Of a DNA stretch of 64,000 nucleotides, positions 33,801-44,968 are shown piece by piece. Position numbers and translations under genes: made by a program. The stretch lies in the NCBI GenBank assembly GCA_026120185.1, contig JANUWF010001481.1, positions 310,001 to 374,000 on the forward strand, written 5' to 3'. Every line of letters starts with the position of its first letter. Within the stretch, counting starts at the first letter, position 1. The DNA comes from Voacanga thouarsii. Taxonomy: Eukaryota; Streptophyta; Magnoliopsida; Gentianales; Apocynaceae. The notes below the pieces were generated by a model. It worked only from the letters and a program-made list of their open reading frames with translations, made no database searches and had not been told where the DNA came from.

Positions 33801-35487
33801 CGAATCCTAGTTGGTTTGAAGGTTCTTGGATGGATTTGTGATAAATAGAGATGATTGAAGGTTGAAGAAGTTTAGTGTGTGTTCTTGGTATTCTTGGTGT
33901 TTTTGAGAGAAATTGAGAGAGGGAGTGATTTCGTTTGTGTGTGTGAATGATGGCCAAATGGCCTAGCTTAAGGGTGGCTTTCGGTTATCCAAGAAGGAGA
34001 GAGAGAGAGTTTCAGCTTTTTCCAAATTCAAATTGAGAGAAAAGTGGAGATGTTTGAGATATAGGATTAGGTAATGGTGTTTGCTCTTGAAAGTTTTCTT
34101 GTCCTTCCATAGTGTATGGCTAAACTAGCTTTGGTTTGATCATGGAATGGAGAGTTGTTTCAGCTTTGGGCTGGCCAAAAATGGCTATGATATAGCAGAG
34201 AATTTTCTGATTTTATTAGCTAGCTAGATGAGGGTTTAATGAAACAAAATTCTAGAATTTAATTTTAAGTTTGAATAATTTTGAATGGAGTGAAGATAGG
34301 AGTGTTTTGAGGTAAGTTAGTGGAGTCCTAATGATCAAGGCAGATGGAGAAGCAAAGGGGTTCTATCCATGGCTGCATTATGGCCGAAACTTGATAAAGT
34401 TTGATGAAAAAATTCGGCCATAGCATTGAATAGGCAAAGCTGGAAAAAAAAATTCTAGAATTGAAGCTAAAGAACTCTTAGGATTTGAAATGGTTTTGTG
34501 GAGAATTTTTTGTCTTTTTTGGAACTGTTTTGTAGCTGGAATTTAGGGGTGTTTGAAGGTCCATTATATTGAAGAAGAAATAAGAAAGTTTCAGGTGTTC
34601 TTGTGCACAAATGAATGGCTAAATGTTCTTGCTGGAAAAAAATTCTGGTTTGGTGTAGCTTGTACGGCTGCGAAATTCCAAAGTGTTTCAGCTTTCATCT
34701 ACACACTAGATGGTTGGTTCTTTGTAAGAATTAGGTAGAGAAAGGTGGCTGCAAATTTTGAAAATCAGCCATGATGAAAATCTGGAACCAAAACAAGTAC
34801 AAAGAAGACAATGAAGTTCTTGGAGGAATAACTATGGTAATTTAATTGAGAACTTCTTTCTATTTCTCCTCCACAATTGCAGCCAACCTCTTATCCCACA
34901 AGAGCTGAAATTTTTGAAATTCCAAGCAAGGAATTATCCTAGACATTTATAGACATAAAAATTGTTTAAAGAAATAGGAGTAGTTTAAATTCAAAGAGGT
35001 TAGGACAAGGCTTGCAAAAATAATGGAGACAAAAATTCTTATAGAATTCTTTTTAGGACAAGATCACATGGTTAAGACATTACCATTATGTCTTCCCTAA
35101 GAAAATTTCCTAACTTTAAGGAATGTATGTAAAAGAAAAATTCATACATTGGTTAAGATAATTATGAATAAAACGTAAGTGATAGGATTTAAACTCAAGA
35201 CCTTAGAGATTAAATCACAAAGCTCTAACCACTTAACCATACTAACTCTTATTCTAATTTTCCCAACCAAGTCCTCTTCTTATCTAAGCCTCAAGCCATC
35301 TTCCTATTTCGCCCTCAAGTAAAATTATCTTTTTACCTTTTCTACTCAACAAGCACAAAGAAACCATATAACCCATAACCACAATTTTAAAACATGCAAA
35401 ATCATTCAAGGGATTTATTTTATGTAAGAGGACATGATATGCACCCCGTCTTTCTTCCTCTAGGGTACGTTTAGATGGGGTTTTACA
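30857..35487 (-). mobile_element. Large noncoding LTR-like repeat S2, nested in a copia LTR
   Basis: It runs from TGTAGCACCCC (30857) to GGGGTTTTACA (35487). Read on the minus strand it is TGTAAAACCCC...GGGGTGCTACA, with matched termini as expected of an LTR. The right 2 kb is shared with S1. The left part includes a CTCAACGT motif near 31700 also present near 18046 in LTR R2 in inverse, suggesting related LTR families. It contains AT-rich repeats (32200-32560, 32860-33060), a MITE and a GA-rich tract (33601-33650). Flanking 5-mers are CATTT and GGTTT, not a clean duplication. No coding content is found. Confidence 0.55.
32580..32856. mobile_element. Stowaway-like MITE with TA duplication
   Basis: The terminal inverted repeat CTCCCTCTGTCCC, continuing into ATAATATAAGTC, at the left matches GACTTATATTATAGGACGG followed by AGGGAG at the right. 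The dinucleotide TA flanks both ends (32578-32579 and 32857-32858). It is 277 bp with no open frame. The CTCCCTCCGTCCC-type terminus and TA target are typical of Tc1/mariner-derived Stowaway elements. Confidence 0.9.
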
Positions 35488-36698
35488 GGTTTGGCTTTTA
35501 ATCCACGGTCCAAGCTATTTGGGCCAAATAACTCAATTAATTATTTAATCTAGGATTTAAATATAGCCCATAAATAATTAATTAACCCAAAAGAACCATA
35601 AAGACTATCAAGCCTTTTTCCTAATTCAGATTAAGCCAATTATTAATTATTCAATCTGAGTTCAAACCCTAAATAATTAATTAACCAACTAAAATAAGCT
35701 ATTTAATAATTCTCTCTCAAGGACTTTTATTTTATTCCAGCCTAATAAATAAATCAGGCTACTTAAATAAAAAAAAAAACCCATCTTAACCAAGACCATT
35801 TCCTTAGTCCAAAACCATTAGGACTTATGGGCTATTCCGAGGACCAAAAGACACGTTGCTTTGGCAACTAAAATGACCAAAATACCCTTGCTATAGAAAT
35901 AGCTATATTTTATATTTTTAATATTTCCTAATATCACCATAAGGAAATATTGACCCTAATGACAATGTTGTGCATCCTTCGACCTATAGTCCAATGATCT
36001 ACGACTTCCTCGAATATTTTTGCTTTCCAAGAGAGATACTCTAAAGCAAGCATCCAAGTTATGTTTCCTAAGGCCCTAGACTATTAGATCATTTGAATAG
36101 TCACAAGGGGCAATATAGCGCAGAAGCTATCTTGTGCGAGTCTGTTTTAACTAACTAGTCACATATACCCAACATACAAGTATATTGGTCTTATACTAGA
36201 ACCTTAGCTATATTATATCCAAGTATACACTTCTAGCTTTGCGAGACTACCAGCTCATACTCAAATTGTTGGGTGTAAGTCTACATTGTAGCAATAGTAC
36301 TCTAGTTTTCTACCACTATAGTACTTTTAGAAGCTACTACTATAGGTCCAGTTCTATGTATTCGAAATATTCTTATATTATGAAGTGAGAGGACAACTCA
36401 CTGGCTAAAGGTAAGTCATTCCCTACCTGGAATTCACAATATAATAACCTTATCATAATGAGATTCTCATTCTCATCATTCGATTAAGAACAACACTTTA
36501 TGTGTCAAGTAACCCGTGAACCATACCTTAATGTAAAAGACCTCTATTCCAATGGGTCTTTTATTTAAACATAGTGAGTCTTATCCAGCGAAATAGTGCA
36601 CAAAATAAAATGAGAAAATTCAAATAATTTGAGAGAATAAAACTTTTATTAATTTAATCAAAATTATATTAGAAAAATAGTCTTAGTGGGCGTTAACA

Positions 36699-36751
36699 TT
36701 CAATAGAACTTACTATATATATATACATACATATATATATATATATATATC

Positions 36752-36784
<33 letters not shown>

Positions 36785-37160
36785 GATGACTTGTTGTTAC
36801 GCAAATTACGATACTGTAAATCAGTGAGTGTGTATGTCTTGATGACTTGTTGTTACCCAAATTATGATATTGTAAATCAGTGATAAACCAAATATAGGCT
36901 TATAATTTTGAACAGCCGAAGTAGATACTCAAGGTTAGGCAAACTTTTAATTGTTCATCAAGAGATTTTGATTCAAGTAAGTCCTTGCATAACCTCTTTA
37001 TTTAATTGCTACACAAATTTGTAAGTCATTGTGCTTTTTTGTAATTTATAGAAGAATTGTAATCTTAGTGAGCAAACATAGACAGACCACCTCTTTTGTG
37101 CACTAAACATTGTCTTTGTCAAACGATGTTTCTAAAGATATAGTATGCTTTTAAAACCTT
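36699..37160. repeat. Compound microsatellite and 56-bp tandem duplication
   Basis: (TA)n with ACATACAT interruptions (36713-36750) is followed by (TG)n to about 36783. A unit starting TTGATGACTTGTTGTTAC is then repeated at 36783 and 36839 with a 56-bp period, ending TGTAAATCAGTGA both times. No gene is seen in the rest. Confidence 0.8.
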
Positions 37161-37165
37161 CTCCG

Positions 37166-38885
37166 TGTTGGGTATCTCAGGCTCGTATCATATACGGCGC
37201 AACGAAAAATAAAACGAGATATCCTCCCAGGACCTATTTATGTGTAGAAAACAAGACATAAAGTGAGTAAAGGTAACAGCCTTTACCTTTGGGTGATCGT
37301 CCAAAAAATAAAAAATTTCTTTTTCAAGTCGAGGCGCGATCCAGCAATCCTCGTGATCAACCTCCACGTGAACTGAACGTCTAACCACTATAATCACAGT
37401 GTGTGATTATCTCTAACAGTAATCCATATAGAGGATACACTCAAGCACCAAAATTTCCTGTGCTAGCAGAAACAATAATGGCGGCTAGGGTTCTCTTGTT
37501 TTCAGCAAAACAAGAGGGAGAGAGAAGAAGGGAAAAACGTGTGACTTGGCTGGGGATTTCGTGTATCTTATCAGCTAGGGTTTTTGTATGTTATATCTAC
37601 TATATATCACACGAAATTCCTTTCCCAAAACTGAAAATTCTAATCCTATTAGAATTTCCTAATTGTAATTAGAAACATCAAGTTCTCACAATTATAACTT
37701 GGGCCACAAATTATAACTAATTATAATTTGTCCACAACAGCTTCTCTTTCTCTCAATTAACCCCACTATGTTATCAAATAACATCTTAAGTATATAATCC
37801 TCCATTGTGTATGCCCTATTAGGTTTCCCAGTCAATTGGTAGAGAACATGAATTAATCCAAATGTCTTTGAGATTAATAATCCATAATTAATTAGGATTA
37901 ATCCTATTAATTCTAATCAGGATTAGTTAATTAATTCATCAATTAATAAACTCATATTCCCATATCATGAGCAGTATCTAGCAACACATCATGACCACCC
38001 AAGAGTCCAGGAAGTCAAGCGGCTTGACATGAACCTTTCAATAACAAACTTTAGTGCAATTAACTCCTTTCACCATACAATATCTCATTCGGTTTGGAGT
38101 ACGGAATTGGTGCCAACTCCCTCCAGAAATAATTCTAGCCCGAATACAATAGTACTTGTACCAGAAATCCACTACTTTAGATGTGTATCAACTGGAACTA
38201 TTTCCAATACACATTTTACCTTGGCCAAGGACTTTCCGAGTAGTAATTCCTACAAGTGGCCGTGAGCTATTCACGCCTACTATTAGGAGTGGTGAATCCT
38301 TTATTGACCCTCTCAACTACTTTTGTTTACCTCACAATGTACTCAATATCCATCCCATAAGCAGCCCTCGATCGAGCTCCGGAGATTAGAATCAAAGTAC
38401 AAGGCTCAGCAAACAAAGTACCTTGGAGATCTCAAGTCTAAAGATACTTGCACGTTTGCTATTTTGAGATTATATCACTGGCACTAAATAGTTATCCATG
38501 TGATTGTCTCAAAGTTAGGTCATCCAATTAACTTATTCCATTAACAAGCATCCATGTGTTAACTTTGAGTATCTCAATACTCACGGTTATGAGAACCACT
38601 GCCTGATCAAATCAGGAAGTCTAACACATGCTAGTCTTAACGCATTAATGATGTCATGTCTCATTAATACTATAATTAGGGACTATTTAAGTACCAACAC
38701 CATCCAGTGTAGTAGGAATCTCATATCAAGATTTTCTTAATACAGTGTTGTACTAGGGACTTTATCGAATAGTTATATTACTTAAAGTAAACAAAAGAAA
38801 CTGTAAGATAAATAATACCTTTTATTAAAAGAAAATGTGTCATATACAATGTACATGTGATTGCCTCTAGGGCACAACACTAACA
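37166..38885 (-). mobile_element. Solo copia LTR with perfect 5-bp target duplication
   Basis: It is flanked by CTCCG at 37161-37165 and 38886-38890. On the minus strand it starts TGTTAGTGTTGTGCCCTAG and ends with CCCAACA, giving TGTT/AACA termini. It is 1720 bp long. It is clearly the same family, in inverse, as the LTR at 61804 and the nested one at 46994 (shared GCCCTAGAGG start, GGAGGGAGTTGGCAC-type and CAAGCGGCTTGACATG-type blocks). With no internal region present, it is the product of LTR-LTR recombination. Confidence 0.93.
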
Positions 38886-38890
38886 CTCCG

Positions 38891-39407
38891 AACAAAATTT
38901 ACACATTTCCATGTTTGAAACATCTCGTGGTTTTAAGAGTATTATTTGAACATATCCTAGATTGGGTAAAAGATTCGTTAAGTACTCAAGTAGGGTAGGC
39001 TCCTAGCACTAGCTTCTGAGAGTTAGGGCTATTCTCCCAATAAATTACCACTTTTGTGAGATAAACTCTTTTACGAAGAGTTACCAGTACTAGGTAGTCA
39101 GGCCAGTCCATGATAGTACCCAGTCTTGAAGAGACTATTATCCAGAGATGGATGATTAGTAAGTTTGGGTAGAAGAATCCCACCCAATGGGTAGATCATC
39201 TACTTCACAACGATGTAGGGTTTCACAGTGACAGATCATAATGCAGGGTTTCATGATCTTTTCAGTTTATGGGAATTATGTTGCAATAAAATTATAAGTA
39301 GTTTTGACCACTGAAAGCATTTTAATTTTGAGCTTTTGAAATCAAATAGATTAATTTGTACAATAATGTAATCTGAAGTGACTCAGTGCATATACCTTGA
39401 ATGATGA
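38891..39407. other. Unassigned stretch left of the tandem LTR array
   Basis: No coding or element terminus is recognised. Its right end is the left flank of the array (GATGACTTGC). The corresponding right flank resumes at 50841 with CTTGCAAATG, so 38891-39412 and 50846 onward were contiguous before insertion. Confidence 0.4.
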
Positions 39408-39412
39408 CTTGC

Positions 39413-40823
39413 TGATGCGAAAATTTTGTGTGTATAAAAATCATCAAATTTAAATCAATTCCTTAGTTAATTTTTAATTAAAACATTAATCTCAAAATAC
39501 ATATACGAGCAAGTAGACTCATCGCAAGCATAGGGACCCTAATTAACAAGTCTTGATCCTCAAAAGAATAAGTACGCACTTATCGCTTTTCATTCATTGT
39601 ATAACCGATCCAATAAAGTGATAAAATAATACATAGAGAATTAAAAAAAATATACAACTAAAGGATGTCAGAATATGCAATTTAGACATTATCCTAGAAC
39701 ACGTGATAATGAATCATTTAGCAACTATCTCAAGTAATCATCATCTTGACATCATGAAGGAATATAAAGTAAAATTCAATCATTTCCCAAGTGATGAATC
39801 TACTTATATAGACTCCACTTCTTTTTCCATTCTATGGAATTACTATCTTCTGATTAAATTAGTAGATTTCACAATCAAACCAACATAACCAAAACATGCA
39901 TTAAACTCAATTCCTTATAAATATGAAATTAGCTAATGACCATTTGCTCTAGGTGAAATCAACCAATCTTTGATCAATTTAGTCATTTAATTCTAACTTT
40001 GTTTTCCAAGTCTATTCCGATTTAACAAATATGAAATCAATGCAATGAACTCCTAAAATTGTTTCCCAAGTCAATTTGAAGAAACTGTATCAATAACCAA
40101 TGATAACAAGTAATCAAATACCAAATATGATAGAAAATTGATCAAATAACTAAATTAATCCAAAAACAATGAATCCCAAAATAAAGTCAAATTATAATGA
40201 AAACATTGAATACATCATTGTTTAAGAACAAGAAAACAAAGGTAAAAGAAAATACTCATAGACAAGCCTTCTTCTTCTCTTTGAAGACTCTTCTGAATAT
40301 CCCTTCTTGAATGGCGAATCTCCTCCTTCTTTGAGTGATTGGAATTTTTGCTCTTGGATTCACTACTTTCTCTTATGTTTTCCCTTGGTTTTATAGGCTT
40401 CTTTGATGCTAAATTCATTGCTTAAGGAGTCTTAGCAGAGTAGGATCTGAAAAATACCAAAATCTTCAGAAAATTACCAAATCCGTGTACAAAATTTTTA
40501 CCTCTCCAGAGTAGATTGGCACCGGGTCCAGTCGACCCACCTGGCCCTAGGTGTGTATTGTTTTTCCCCAGGACATTGCTCTATTTTCACTATTGTTCCA
40601 GATTGGACCTAGCACCAGGTCTACTTGCCAGACCTGGCGCCAGGTGTGTTTTGGAAATTTTCACTTTTTGCTCGAAATCAACTTAAATCTGCACAAATTT
40701 GTCAAAAACACTTTCTACAAGCAAAATGTCAAAGAGAAAAAAATATGCCTAGTTATTACATCAAAAGTATCTCAATTTCACTTCAAATAACTACGAAAAT
40801 AGGAATAATTTTAGTCCCTATCA
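39413..40823 (-). mobile_element. LTR L2, terminal 3' LTR of the array
   Basis: The plus strand reads TGATGCGAAAATTTTG...TCCCTATCA; on the minus strand it is TGATAGGG...CGCATCA. A TATA-like CCTATAAAACC lies at about 40397-40387. GC-rich modules at 40508-40655 include the perfect 14-bp palindrome ACCTGGCGCCAGGT (40632-40645). The polypurine tract follows at once on the right (TACCCCCACACTTGAAC on the plus strand from 40825). Confidence 0.9.
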
Positions 40824-43560
40824 CATACCCCCACACTTGAACTTTTGCTTGTCCTCAAACAAAACACTTAAGCCAAGAAAATCATCAAGAAAACACAAGT
40901 CTTTATTCTTATTCAAAAAAAATTGAAACATAACAAGGATTATAACTTTCCTTCAAACATTAGATAAAATTCTTAGCATTCATCAAATCCTTTGAAAACA
41001 ATTCACACTTTGAAACATTTGACTAGACATCACAACACTCTTGAAGTTAAATGAATCAAGTTTATACCTTAGTGTTAAAAAATTATTTCACCCATCAAGT
41101 AAGAACATACATAACAAGAATTACACAAGTGAAGCTATCGACTAACTCAAGTCATGATGTATGAAAAGCACTCAAAATTTTAATTTTCTCTAAATTTTTT
41201 CAATGACTTAGGGAATTGATAAACTCAAGTGCATGGATTTCTCTTCACATACCGTATTAGCCCCATTTTAGTCATCACTCATCATTTTTTCAACCTCTTT
41301 CCTCTCTTTTACTTTTGGGAATTTATAGCGTCAAGAAAGTGGATTTCTCTTTACTATCCATATTAGCCCCCATAATCAAGCAAAAACAATACTTTCTCAA
41401 CTTCAAAGAGGAAAATAACAATCAACTCATTTTTCTCAATTTTTCATCTCACACAAAACATTACCACAATCTTTCCTCTTGAAGATCTTTTATCTCCTCA
41501 CATTCCTTATCACAACTCAAAGCTAAGCAAAGTTTAAACCCATAATACAAGAATTAGCCAACAAACTTTCCCCACATTTATCATATTCTCCATATTCCAA
41601 CTAGATGATTCAAATAATACTTAAACACTAATGCATAAATAAGATTAACCCAAATTCTAAGTCTTGCAAAATATCATATCCAATAAACCAATTTCATAAA
41701 AAAATCCATCAAATGAATGACAAAAATTCATATCCAAGTAAGAAAGATAATTACAACCTTGCTAAACATTGAAAACCACAAAAAAAAAATGGAAAATTTT
41801 CAAAAAAATTAGCCAGTTAGCCACAATATACACAATGTATACAGAAAATATATTCAATGCTAAACTCTCCCCCCACACTTAAACAGGACATTATCTTTAA
41901 TGGCCAAATATATAACAAGGAAAGTAAAGCCAAAGGACCAAAATAAATAAAAGGGAAAGAATAGAAAAAAGAAAATACTTCCACACACTTAGCCACATAG
42001 CAAGAAAACACCAAGATAATTGACAAAAACATTGACAAAGAATATACCAAACCACTCTCCCACACTTGAAATGGACAATGTCCTCATTGGTCAAAAATAA
42101 ACACAAGAAAGCTTCTCTAAAGGACCAAAAATGGTAAATGAGGTAGCTGCAAATAGAGAAAATGGCTAGTCTAAGAAGACTTTAGTCCTACCTGCAAAAG
42201 AAAATCCAAATAAAGCACAAAGAAAATAATAACAAAATAAAGACACACCAAAATAAAAGAAAACAAAATAAAGAAAAATAATAATTCTGACAAAGCAAGG
42301 AAAGACCCGACTCACTCCCCCCACATGTAAGATGGAAAATATTTTCCTTATTTAGAGTAAATAATACTTAACAACTCCAAACACAAAACAAAAATACCAA
42401 CTCTTTCCATTCATCATGCTTCCTCATCAAACCTTTGTAAAAGAAATTAATGCTCATTGAAAAAGGTAGGCATGATAAAAGTAGAAATAAGAGAGGGTTT
42501 TGAAAAATGGAAAGTTCATGAAATCATATTCTCTCAACAAAGCAAAACACATAAACCCTATTCTCCATCATTCCTTTAGACACACAAATATTATTTTCAA
42601 CATGCCCATGGTATCTAACAGATGCATCAACTTTGAAATCACCCATTAGCCCTTCAAAAGATTTGTCACAATGAACTTTTCCCTTTGGACCTAGTAGTGT
42701 AGATTTTAAAAATGGGATCAAGAAATCCTTACTTTCAAAGTCATAGTCTACAAAAACTAAATTACCTCCCTTTAAATTGGGTGAAAGGTAGAAATTAACA
42801 CCATCCTCCAAGGCCTTCTTAAGGTGTAGCACTGAAAAATCCAACTCCTTGAGGCAGGGTAAGCTCAGCATATCATCAATGGCATCAGTGGGCTCCATGA
42901 ATCGAGAGGTACACTATTTTTTTGCTATTTTCAGTTCCCTATTACATATCCCATCATCCAACTTTGCTAGTTGTGTTCTTTCAGATTTCATTTGTTCGGA
43001 TGATTCTTTGTACCCCTCAATTGATGAATTTGTATTGGCAACAAAAGAACTCACTCGATGAATTTGTATTGGCCACAAATAATTCACTAATGTTTTTAAT
43101 GACGTCTCACTAAAAACATCAATGTGAGTTTGTAATCTTGCTAATCTATCATCATTGTAACTTCTCTGATTTTGTACCCAAAAATAATTTTCCATGATGA
43201 TGTTAACCTCGTACTTAAAGAAAAACAAAAATCAAATCGAAAAGAAAAATAAAGACAAACAAAAATAATAGGAAAACAAAGAAAAGGGAAAAATAATAGA
43301 AAAATAAAGAAAAGAAAAACACACCCGTTAGATATATTCACAAACTGCCTAAACACAACAGTTAGTGTTATTTACAAGTATAACATGAACTAAGCTTGTC
43401 AATTATGTCACACATTGTTACAAACAACAAGATATAACACCTAATTACAAAAAGAACACATACACATATTCACATATAGACATAAAAATATATAAACATA
43501 GATAAATCAAGAAAATCCAAGCTTTCATGATATTTTTCCCTGGGGATGGCGCCAAAAACT
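40824..43560 (-). mobile_element. Internal region A1 with polypurine tract and tRNA-Asp-type primer site
   Basis: On the minus strand the primer-binding site TGGCGCCATCCCCAGGGA (43553-43537) lies just inside LTR L3; it resembles the TGGCGCCGTTGCCGGGGA site complementary to tRNA-Asp used by Athila-type elements. The polypurine tract GTTCAAGTGTGGGGGTA (about 40840-40825) abuts L2. The region holds the ORF X frame and about 1.7 kb of noncoding sequence with further polypurine-like boxes near 41868, 42055 and 42314. No gag, protease, RT or integrase is present, so it depended on enzymes in trans. Confidence 0.85.
42524..43195 (-). pseudogene. ORF X, best-preserved copy (element A1)
   Basis: One minus-strand frame runs from Met at 43195 to the stop at 42524, about 220 codons, broken only by a single stop near 42911-42913. 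It begins MENYFWVQNQRSYNDDRLAR, has DVFSETSLKTLV and SERTQLAKLDD in the first half, then MEPTDAIDDMLSLPCLKELD, GGNLVFVDYDFESKDFLIPF, and ends YVFCFVERI. I recognise no family. It looks soluble, acidic and partly helical, with no zinc knuckle or membrane segment. The start was chosen because the copy at about 49050 also begins with Met at this place, after a shared I-I. It sits just inside the primer-binding site, where gag would be, so it may replace or derive from gag. SERTQLAK also follows the gag core in element P. Confidence 0.6.
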
Positions 43561-44968
43561 TGATGTATAGATTTTCGGTGTATAAAAATCATCAAATTTA
43601 AATCTATCTCTTAGTCAAGTTTTAATTAAAATATTAATCCCAAAATACACATACGAGCAAATATACTCATTGCAAGCATAGTATAGGGAATTGACTAGTT
43701 CGAGCTTCAAAGCAACAAGTAAAAACTAGTGACTTTTCATTCATTATTTAGCCGACCCAATAAAGTGATAAAATAATGACAAATAAAGAAATATATACAA
43801 CTCAAGGATGTAGGAATATGCAATTTAGACAATTATCCTATAACACATGATAATGAATCATTTAGCAACTGTCTCAAGTACTCATTATCTTGGCATCATG
43901 AAGGAATATAAAGTACAATTCAATAGTTTCCCAAGTAATGAATCTACTTATGTAGGCTCCACTTCTTTCCCAATCCATTGAATCACTATCTTTTGATTAA
44001 ATTAGCATATTTTCCAATCAAATCAACATGACCAAAACATGCATTAAGCTTAATTCCTTATAAACATGAAATTAGCTAATGACTGTTTGTTCTATGTGAA
44101 ATCAACTAATATTTGATCACTTTAGTCCTTTAATCTTTACTTCTCTTCCCAAGTCCATTAAGATTTGACAAATACAAAATCAATGCAACGAACTCGTAAC
44201 ATTGTTTCCCAAGTCAATTAGAAGAAACCACATCGATAACCAATGACAACAAGTAATCAAATACCAAAGATGATAGAAAATTGATCAAATAACTAAATTA
44301 ACCCAAAAATCACGAATCCCAAAACAAAGTTCAATTACAGTGAATACATTGAAGACATAATTGTTTAAGAACAAGAAAATAAAGGTAAAAGAAAGCGCTC
44401 ATAAACAGGCCTTCTTCTTCTCATTTGAAGATTCTCTTGAATAATCCTCCTTGAATGCTGAATCACCTCCTTCTTTGAGTGATTGGAATTTTTGCTCTTG
44501 GATCCACTAATTTCTCTTGTATTTTCTCTTGGTTTTACAAGCTTTTTTTATGCCAAATTCATTTCTTAAGGAGTCTTGGCCGAGTAGGATCTGAAAATAC
44601 CAAAATCTTTGGAAAATTACCAAATTCGTGCATAGATTTTTTTGCCTCTCCAAAGCGGACCTGGCATCAGGTCCAGTCGTCCCACCTGGTGCCAGATGTG
44701 TTCTATTTTCCCCCTAGACATTACTCTATTTTCACTATTGTTCTAGATTTGACTAGGTGCTTGGTCCACTTGCTAGACCTGGTGCTAGGTATGTTCTGAA
44801 AATTTCCACTTTTTGCTCAAAATCAACTTAAATTTGTACAACTTTGTCAAAAATACTTTCTATATACAAAATGTCAAACAAGAAGGAATATACCTAGTTA
44901 TTACATCAAAAGTATTTCAATTTCACCTTATATATAAGTAGGAAAATGTGATGATTTTACCCCTATCA
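43561..44968 (-). mobile_element. LTR L3, middle LTR of the array
   Basis: TGATGTATAG...CCCCTATCA on the plus strand. It has a primer-binding site on its left (for A1) and a polypurine tract on its right (for A2, TACCCCCACACTTGAAC), so it served as 5' LTR of one unit and 3' LTR of the next. GC modules lie at 44640-44795, diverged from the L2 palindrome (for example ACCTGGTGCCAGAT). The TATA-like site is decayed to GGTTTTACAAGC. Confidence 0.9.

Larger units (their letters stand above)
30355..36698 (-). mobile_element. Copia 5' LTR split by repeat S2
   Basis: On the minus strand the LTR starts TGTTAACGCCCAC at 36698 and ends CCTACA at 30355. The LTR itself occupies 35488-36698 and 30355-30856, together 1713 bp, close to the 1720-bp and 1752-bp copia LTRs elsewhere in this window. 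S2 occupies the gap. The primer-binding site beside 30355 and the gag start farther left fix its identity as the 5' LTR of a minus-strand copia element. Confidence 0.65.

Noticed and set aside
36900..37160. Possible copia LTR remnant left of the solo LTR
   Set aside because: No termini or primer-site match could be found; similarity to known LTR blocks was only in AT content.
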